A stretch of 64,000 nucleotides of DNA from Owenia fusiformis. Lineage: Eukaryota; Annelida; Polychaeta; Sabellida; Oweniidae. Location: the NCBI GenBank assembly GCA_903813345.2, contig CAIIXF020000004.1:1631525-1695524 (forward strand). Reading direction: 5' to 3'. Within the stretch, counting starts at the first letter, position 1. Each line of letters begins with the position of its first letter. The notes beneath the pieces were generated by a model. The model was given only the letters and a program-made list of their open reading frames with translations. It was not told the origin of the DNA and did not search any database. This document shows, in pieces, positions 24,701 through 33,700 of this stretch. Both the position numbers and the translations under genes were made by a program.

Positions 24701-27700
24701 CTCAGAGCCAAAGACTCATCAACCCACTGTTTTACCCAAAGATCAAGTTCCAGAGCCATTAACATCCCTCGACAGTGACGATGAGCAATCAACAGATGGA
24801 CCATCCGTAAATCTCGATGATTTTGTAAGCTCAGCTGAATAAGCCTACAGATTCCTTAAAACAAATTATTCAAATTCAAGAATACTAATATCGATTTACA
24901 ATTTTTTGAAATAGTGGTAAGTGGAATCTTTCCAATTACAAATATACCCTTGTTATTGTTTTTGGACACTGTGGTTTATTTCACCGCTCCATGTACCCAA
25001 CAAGTGAGATACAGAAAGGAAACGGAATATTTTTGGTTCATGTGCTTTCTGTTGCATGGGAAATTTTTAAAGTAAGACTTCATTCATTTTAACTTTTAAT
25101 TCTTATGTTAATAAAAAGTGATCTGGGTCAACACAGGCTTCGATGAAAAAAAAAATTGCAGTAGCACATCGGTGGAGAAGGCCATGGGTATAATATTTAC
25201 TATTTTAAACATCCTGTGTTATAATACGACAATCTATTAAGAATTGCTTCATTACAAACTGGCAGGTATGCTAATCCTATTAATGATAATTTTGAATAAT
25301 GTAGATCTAGAAACCACCACTTTACTTTCTTGTTACACTATGACATTTTAAAGTGAAATCCCTATTCGATCTAGCAAACATTTTGCTTTCCTGTCCACCA
25401 TCTACTCTTAAAGATATATACTATGACATTTTAAAGTGAAATGACAATTAGATCTAGTAAACATATAATGTAGATTTTTCCTGATATCACACATGAGTTT
25501 ATCACCAGGCATCAAATGTGCATCACATACTACCGTAAAAGTTCATTTCTGTTGTATTATTGCTTCTACTCAAGTTTATATGTAACCATAGTTATTTCAT
25601 CCTATTGTATCTGGTGAAAAAGTTTAAGAAATGTATGTAAAATATTAAAAATACACAAATTCAAAATAATTCAATTATAACCTAGTCGGTCTGATAATTG
25701 AATCCAATAATAACGTCCACTGATCCACACGATACATCATAATTAAATTGCTTTTTTAAAATGGATATTTCGTACCATAACCCCCAAAATATTATAAAAC
25801 GTGTTGGATATGTATCTTACTTCACACAGACATATTTGAATACGTGAAATGATTATATTACTTGAATTGTTTTATTCTCCGTTATAAAGTAAAGACGTGG
25901 CAAATTATACATACCTTCTCATAGCTGTGAGCGAGATGATAAGACGGGTCAAGTGAACTCATTTGAGTTATCTATCTAGTCCACCCGCTATGGCTCAGAG
26001 GCAGAGTCAAGGTTACCAATACCGCTTGGCCCCGGCTTCGATTCCCGGTTCAGACAAATTGTTTGTGCGTTATGTAATTCTGGGTGTTTGACTGAGTGGT
26101 TCACGACTCGTATAAAAGGCTGTGGTGTGTACCTGTATGTCTGTGTACCTGTGCACATAAAAGGACACAAGGCTCCTCCAAGGAGGGGTTTCTGGCTCTG
26201 TCTTCGAGTGTAAAAAAATACGTAAAATGCAGAGTATACCAATGAGGTATTGCTCGCCAAATATGGCGGTAACCAAGATATAATAATAATAAATTTGCCT
26301 TTAAAAAATCACAGAATGTGTGTTTATAGGCTAGTTCTGGTTTGGTAAATCAATGAAGTATGATATCCACGGATGGGTAAATATAGATCATTTAAACAAA
26401 CGTGCAAAATTCTCCCATTGAAAAGTACAGATACATTACATGTATATAACTGCATCCACTATTTCAAAAACTCATTTCCTGCTCCTCCAAGCTTGACAAA
26501 AAAATTAAACATTATTTACAAAAATTGAAAATACCCAATATATCTAGATCTCATTAATACCTTCGGGATTGTGCTGAAAATATATACAGGGTGGGCCAAA
26601 AATGTTACTGATTTTAAAGTGTAATAACTCATTCTTTATTGGGATGATTGGTCTCAAACCTTCTGAGATGACTACGAATTGATTTAAGTTTTGTTCCACA
26701 TAAGTGGTTTTATGTACATCTCTGCGTGTTTTTGGTGGCTACCAATCAAATCACTATGTCCGATTTAGTGTTCTGTCCAAACACCACGCTGGCCAAAAAT
26801 TGCTTGGTCACGCACATCGAAGTTATCAACGACTCACTGAATCATGTCCAGTGGTATTTGGTCGATCTCATATGTGATGTTAGATTTAAGCTTACCAGTT
26901 GTGTTGGGATGGTTTTGCTATTCCCTATCTTTAGGCACCCCCAAAGAAAGTAATCACACGGATTGGGGTCTGGAGAGTATGGTGTCCATATGTTTGGGGT
27001 CCTACTCCTACGTCAGATAACTACTGGACGATGACATTTATCATTCTCACCCCTCTGTTCCGTCTTAAGCCAGGGAGGAAACACATGCGGATAATCTGAT
27101 TCTGGTTCCTTTCGGAATTCACCGTTACTGGGATTCCATCTTCAATCAGAATAGTATAGCACACCATACTGTTACTTTTTCAACACTATAAAGCCTATCT
27201 CATGTCTGTGTAGGGTTGTCAGCAGCCCAAAACAGTTTTCTCGCATATAAGCCCTGGGCGTATAACTGAAAGAAGGGGTAATTTCGTCTGTTATTTTACC
27301 TCTTATTTTTCGCCCATGGGCGTATAAGTGTACTACTTTCGATTTTTGGCCCAGTGGGCGTAAAGGTGGGCATCAGCCATCTTCCTCAAAGACTACCGTA
27401 CCTACTCGGTTGTAGTCCTACCGCATGTTTTGTAAGAATTATAAAGGAAATGTCACCTACAACCTTGCACTTAATGTTGAAACAAAGTAACAACAGAACG
27501 ATCCACCACTGCCACTTACGGCACAGCGTTGAACTTAATGTTGAAACAAAGTAACGACAGAACGATCTGCCAGTGACAAAATACCCTTGAATTTATTCAA
27601 AAAATCAATAAATAGTCATTTTTATAGGCCCATGGGCGTATAAGCGTTCTACATTCGATTTTTGGCCCATGGGCCTAAATTTAGGGGGGCGTATATGCGA

Positions 27701-30700
27701 GAAAATCCGGTATGTTTTGCTTGTTGACATGTCCAGATAGGTGAAAGTGAGCTTATACGTCATTCACAAAAATGGACATTGGATTTGATTGGAAGCCACC
27801 AAAAATGCAGAGTCGTTCATTAAACCCACTTTTTGGAATTAAACCCACTAATATGGAACAAAACTTGCATCAATTCTTAGTCATCTCAGAAAGTTTGAGT
27901 TTAATCATGCCAATAATGAATGAGTCATTACACTTTAAAATCAGTAACATTTTTGGCCCACCCTGCATAGATGTTATGTCACTATATCGAGCTATTAAAA
28001 AGTTAAAAAGAAATGGTACATTTCATAAGGGTATCACGTTATCATTTGAATTGAAATTACTTTACTAGTATATCGACTGTTATTAGTTTGCCAATATGGT
28101 AGCTGGTCTAAATGGAACAACGTGACTGAGTGTTCTGTTACCTGTGGTGGTGGTATTATGACTAAAGAACGTACTCGGACTTATACTGGCACGTGTGACG
28201 GTGTTACTCATCAGACTGAAACTGAACGATGTAATAATTCATCATGTCCGCTTGGTAAGTCAACAACTTGCATTGCATTACATTCTCTCTAATTAAAATT
28301 CTAATCCTAAGTGGCCATAATTAGATGATCACATCCAAATCTAAATTTGATTCATACCATGAAAGTCCACGATATTGTGAAAATGTTATTGACACTGGGC
28401 ACCGACGGGAATAGGACAAGACAAAACTCGACGTGAATTAGTCGTTAAATATTTTCAAATGTTGAAATCCACTTGAAGAAATGACTGACATGTGAATTCG
28501 TCTGCTGCCGACTTGTGGATTCGGTTCCAACATTTTGAGTTCCAAAAAATTTTCACGTTAGACCGAATGTAAAAAAATTACTCCGTTATAGTAGCCGGGA
28601 CAGAACAAATTCCCACTGAAAAAACTTTAAACCGTTCCTAACATACAAAATATTTTTTTATCTCATAGTCAATCTTTATTATAATTACAGCTTTTTCAAA
28701 ATGATGAGCATAGTCTGCTAAGATACTAATTTTGCGTCTTTTGTCTGAAAATGATAAAAAATTATCTTAGTTTTCTTCCTGGAATAAGTATTGTCTCTAT
28801 TCCAATTAAAATCATGTTTTCCCTACAAAGGTGGCTCATAATGCTGATTATTTTTTCGTGAAGCTACTCAGTAAAATTACGATTTCTTTGCACCCTAATG
28901 TCCAATCAAGATCATATGAGTATCTATGTGTTCCTGACACGTTTGGGCATCCGGAAATGACAACGTCTACCCAATGTTTGGACGCGAAATTGACGTAATT
29001 CATGACTGAAATCGGGAAGACAAAAATATGCGATATTCTTTCAGAATTGGTTATAATAACTATTTACAAAGATGTTCCCGAGACACAAATCCATTTAGGT
29101 AAGGTTTGTTTTAAAATCGAAAACCCCAATAAGACAATACAAACCCAAATAAAACCCTGCAAAAGATTGCAAATTTCATGTAATGATTTACGTTCATGTA
29201 AACACACTGTGGCTAGTCGATCTATGTGGATGCAGTCAGGCACATGTAATGTTTCGTGAGTGCCCGCCTCTGTACTTTTCAATGGAAGAATTTTGCACTT
29301 CTGTTTAAATAATCTATATTTACTCATCCGTGTATATCATACGTCATTGATTTACAAAACCAAAGCTACGCTATAAACACACATTCTCTGATATTTTTAC
29401 GGAGAATAGATAACTCAAACGAGTTCACTCGACCAGTTTTATCATCTCGCTCATAGCTGTGAGAAGGTATGTATAATTTGCCATAGGTTTACCTTGTAAT
29501 GGGAAATACAAAATTCAAGTAATATAATTATTTCACATACACAAATATGTCTGTGTGGAGTAAAATACAAATACAATGCGTTCTATAATATTTTTGGGGT
29601 TATGTTATGAAATATCCGCTTTAAAAAAGCAATTTAATTATGATGTATCATGTGGATTAGTAGACGTTCTGATTGGATTCATTGAACAGACTGGCTAGGT
29701 TTCAATTGAATCATTTTGAATGTGTGTATTTTTAATATTTTAATCCACAGTGTCCAAAAACAATAATAATGCTATATTGGTAATTGGAAAGATTCCACTT
29801 ACTACCACGATTTCAAAAAATTGTAAATAGATAATATTATTCTTGAATTGTGGTCATTTGTTTCAAGGAATCTGGAGGCTCGTTCAGCTGAGCTGACAAA
29901 ATCAATGGATGGTCCATCTGTTGGCTGCTCATTGTCACTTTCAAGGAATGTAAATGGCTCTGAAACGTGTAGCCTTGCCCAAGTCGGTATTTATTTACTT
30001 ATCTGATCTTGAATTATTACCACCTTGTACAATCCAATGCATCATCGCTGATATTATGCTATTACATGTATTAAGTTATTCAGCGGTTCTGAGATTCCCA
30101 TAATACCTAGGCTACCTAAGGGTATCGCAAAAACCATATTGATTGACAATATGGACATGAACACAACGTGTGACTTCAGGCTGATTGACCAATCAAAACG
30201 TTATCAGGTTGACCTGCATAAAAAAGCAAACTACCCGTCTAGGACTTGAAATTCAATGATCTGATCGAGTGTTTCTTGAGAGTTACAATATATTATGTTA
30301 TTAAATGTACATTGGAATGTAAGCAGTCATTAATACTCGTCTAAATGAAATCATGCAATTCAATGTTGATTCAAAATCAAAACTGAATTCGCGATGGAAA
30401 TGCACGAAGACCTAGTCCGACAATGTAGGGCCGTCGTTGATTTGTCAAATTTTACCGACAAAAACATTGGGTCGGTAAAGCAGGTGGCTTTCTCTTGGGT
30501 ACTAGGCGGTCATAATAGAAATCAAGATAAGTAAAAGAGACTGACTTGGGCAAGGCTATGAAACTTGATTTGTGGGTATTCCAGTGGGTCGATGGGTCTT
30601 TTGCTCTGAATTCACTTCATTGGCGTACCTAATTTCAACATTTTCATTGTCATCATTACATGTTATGGACCCGTTTTTCAAATTAACAGTATTAGCGATA

Positions 30701-33700
30701 AAAACATAGTTTTTGAGCCTATTGGATCGACCAGGCGTCCGTCCGTTGGTCCATCCGTCCGTTGGTCCGTCCATCTGTCAACATATCTTCCCTATAACAG
30801 AAATATGGTAGCTGAAACTTTCACACATTGTCATACTATGTATATTGAATATGTATGCAAGATTTCAAGTCACAATTATAAGTATAAACTCTGAGATCAC
30901 TTACCTTGATTTGCTGTCATATTTTTGCAATGATCCCATTCCCTATAATGTACGCGAGCACCGACAATACATTACATATAAATGACTGCATCCACATAGA
31001 TCGACTAGCCACAGTGAAACAAGTAAAGTATATATAATCCCCATATAAACACTGGCCTACGTGACATGTAGTAACATGTTCAAACTGAAATATAGAATAT
31101 TTTCAACATAGCATTTGCTTCCGTGTTCTGTATGCCCCTCTATATACCTGCTTAATAAGGCAATGTATCTTCAAATAAAACCTTAGACAAGTAGATTACA
31201 GTCTCTGGAACACTTTTGCAAATAGTTTTCACAAGCAATTTTGTTTGTGAATTTCAAATTTTTTCCTCCCGATTTCATTCATGAATTACGTCAATTTCCC
31301 GTGCAAACTTTGGGTACACGCTGTTATTCCCGGACGCTCAAACGTGCCAGGAACACATAGATACTTGAATGATCTTTATTGGACATCAGGTTGCAGAGAA
31401 ATCGTAATTTTACTGAGTGGCTCCACGAAAACAATAAAAAGGCTGTACGCCTCGTTAAGATCCTGTTGTAGTAAATGTTTAATTTCAGTATGTACTTCGC
31501 TACCAGAGACGTATATACAAGTGTTCCCCAGTGGATGCACACCTAAAACGTATGATGTGAAAAAATGTAGTGGAAAGGTATGTGTCCCAAGAAATCAAAA
31601 GAGTGACCCAGGATCACTCGAGGGTGAGGTAGAATATTGCTATGGACCCACTGAACAGTCCAGTATCACGGCAAGGTGTACTAATGGTAGAAATGTTGAA
31701 AATATAGATGCTATCGTAACAAAGTGCTGTGGTTGTATAATATGCAACAAAATAAATGACTCGACCACATCATCATTTTCGAAACAAGATCGATCGGTTA
31801 CTTTCTATGGAAGAGTATTTGGCGTCGATGACAATAAGCCATTGATATTTGGAGAGGTATCTTTGGGAACGGCTTTCAAAACATTCACAGGCTTCACGGG
31901 TAACTTCCACTTTAAAGTACCACAGGGCCAGACGCGTATAGTTGTGAATGTCAGATCAAGTAGATGGTTTCCCCAAAATCTAGTAGCAACAACCAAAGTA
32001 TTTCATATACCTGCAGACCATATTGGAGAATTTTATAAAGATATTCCTATGATGACAAAATCTAAACCTGTACTTGTTAACTCAATGGATACGAGTCGAC
32101 TCACTGTAGCAACTGTAAACACCTCAGCAAGTGAACCTCTTGTTCAAATATTGATTCCATCAAATCAATTTGTAAATAGCAAAGGTGAGGAATTCACAGG
32201 CCAAGTCAATACTTTTTATAACTTTGTAGACCCAAGAGACCTTTCGGCAGTTGACTCAATAGTAGGAGACCTAACATATGAGGACGAAAATGGCAGGACA
32301 GGCCCCCTACAGACTTCTGGGATGTTTCGGTTGGGTTTTGAGAGCTTAAATGGTGATGAACTAAAATTGAGTGGCAGTATTGATGTTGCGATCAAGGCAG
32401 ATTTTATTGACTTGACCAAAGATCCCCCTGTTCAACTTTACACGTTTAACGAGACAACTGGTCGATGGGGAAATCCAACTAAACTTAAACGAGCATCTAG
32501 TAGGCAAAAGAGACAAGCAAGATTCCCAAGCACCTTTCTAGTGGGGAATGCGATACTAAATGACAGCTACTGGGTTAACTTTGACAATGAGATATTGAAC
32601 TATTGTTTTATAAACATGAGAATGTATGATTCTTCAGACAGGGAGATAGCATGGACGCCCTCTACTGACTTGACAGTCATGGGATTGGGCAACAGACCAG
32701 GAATTAGTGGATGGGAAAGCATCACAACTGGAGGAATGACTCGTGACAGCTATTCAGGTTTAAAGACGACAGAAAACTGCGTCTTGACAATCTGTGGAGC
32801 AAACAATTTCAATGCGTACTTGTTTGCCGCAAATGAAAATGGCCCATTCTCTCCATCAGTCGCACTAGGTGGACGTACCCCTGAATATGCACCTGTTAAC
32901 AGCATACCTGGATTCACTGTTTCTGTTCCAGGAACTACCCACAATGGACCACTCCATACATCTGCCCCTCTAGGTGCCCCACTAGCTAACACGAACGGAC
33001 CAGTATACCACACTGTTGAGTCTATTAGTAGACTTGACAACCCACTGGCATGTGATAGCAATGAACACATTAATTATTGCCGCTTCAATTGTCGTACACG
33101 TGTTTCTTCAAATCCAAAATGTGCCCTCTGTGAACAAACTGATGCTTCAGGCTATGTTGATGGTCAACGCAAGTGTGATTTTCACGGCTGGTGGTCGTTA
33201 TTGCGATGCCAGGAAGCAACAAACAGGGATCCTCATTACAAATTTTATAAAAAAGAGGACACGTTGATAGAGTACTCTGAGTGTCTAACAATTCTACAAA
33301 TCGAAGGGATTTCTCCTTCTTGTCAAGGGATGCCCTCAAAATCGCATTTGGCTTGGTTTCCAAAAGCTCCAGAAATATATAGAGCATATTATATAAAAAT
33401 TAAAGTAATGGTCAAGGGTCGTCCATCAGATGAGTCGGTAGTCAGGGCCACATCTAGACCTAGCAGTAGCACAAATGAATTATATGGCATACGTGAAGAT
33501 ACGACCTCTAATGGGACAGTGTGTCTGGAGTATAAAAGCAGTGGTGATATATTTATATATAAAGCACCAAATTTTGTTAAGTCTACTGCGACTACCCTTG
33601 TTGAAATAGATGTCCAAGCCACGGCATGTGAAATCCGTGTAGTGGCTCCTGTTCTTCAAAGTACCTACCGCATACCGTCTGAAGAACATTTGCTTGAATT

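Larger units (their letters stand above)
24096..26460. mobile_element. CACTATG-ended element, inverted relative to the 19.4 kb copy
   Basis: It starts CACTATGGCTAGTCGG and reads collinearly with the reverse complement of the element at 29205-31017. At the right it matches the inverse of 19369-20985, ending GTATATAACTGCATCCAC without the last ~24 bp of the terminus. It contains a small open frame (24597-24842) and a SINE (25980-26293) that is absent from the other copies. CACTATG and CACTGTG both fit the CACWRTG start of Transib/RAG-like elements. Confidence 0.65.
26587..27965 (-). mobile_element. Degenerate mariner-like DNA transposon
   Basis: CAGGGTGGGCCAAAAATGTT at the left and AACATTTTTGGCCCACCCTG at the right are inverted terminal repeats that extend some 40 bp further (TTTTAAAGTGTAATAACTC). 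TA precedes the left end; CA follows the right, so the target duplication has drifted. Transposase remnants read on the minus strand. A second element (27236-27705) is nested inside. It lies antisense in an intron of the CILP-like gene. Confidence 0.88.
29205..31017. mobile_element. Complete CACTGTG-ended element with 5-bp target duplication
   Basis: The first 34 bp (starting CACTGTGGCTAGTCGATCTA) are perfectly repeated in inverse at the right end, which closes in GACTAGCCACAGTG. AAACA flanks both sides (29200-29204 and 31018-31022). Ends beginning CACWRTG plus a 5-bp duplication are the hallmark of Transib/RAG-like transposons. No transposase is present, so the element is non-autonomous. It carries part of a reading frame on the minus strand and a nested insertion (29970-30558). 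It lies in the intron between the TSP1 exon and the last exon. Confidence 0.75.

Noticed and set aside
31281-31488. Upstream ATG extension of the large CILP-like open frame
   Set aside because: No family similarity before 31489, and a good phase-1 acceptor (TTTAATTTCAG) lies exactly where similarity starts; I treat the extension as intron read-through.
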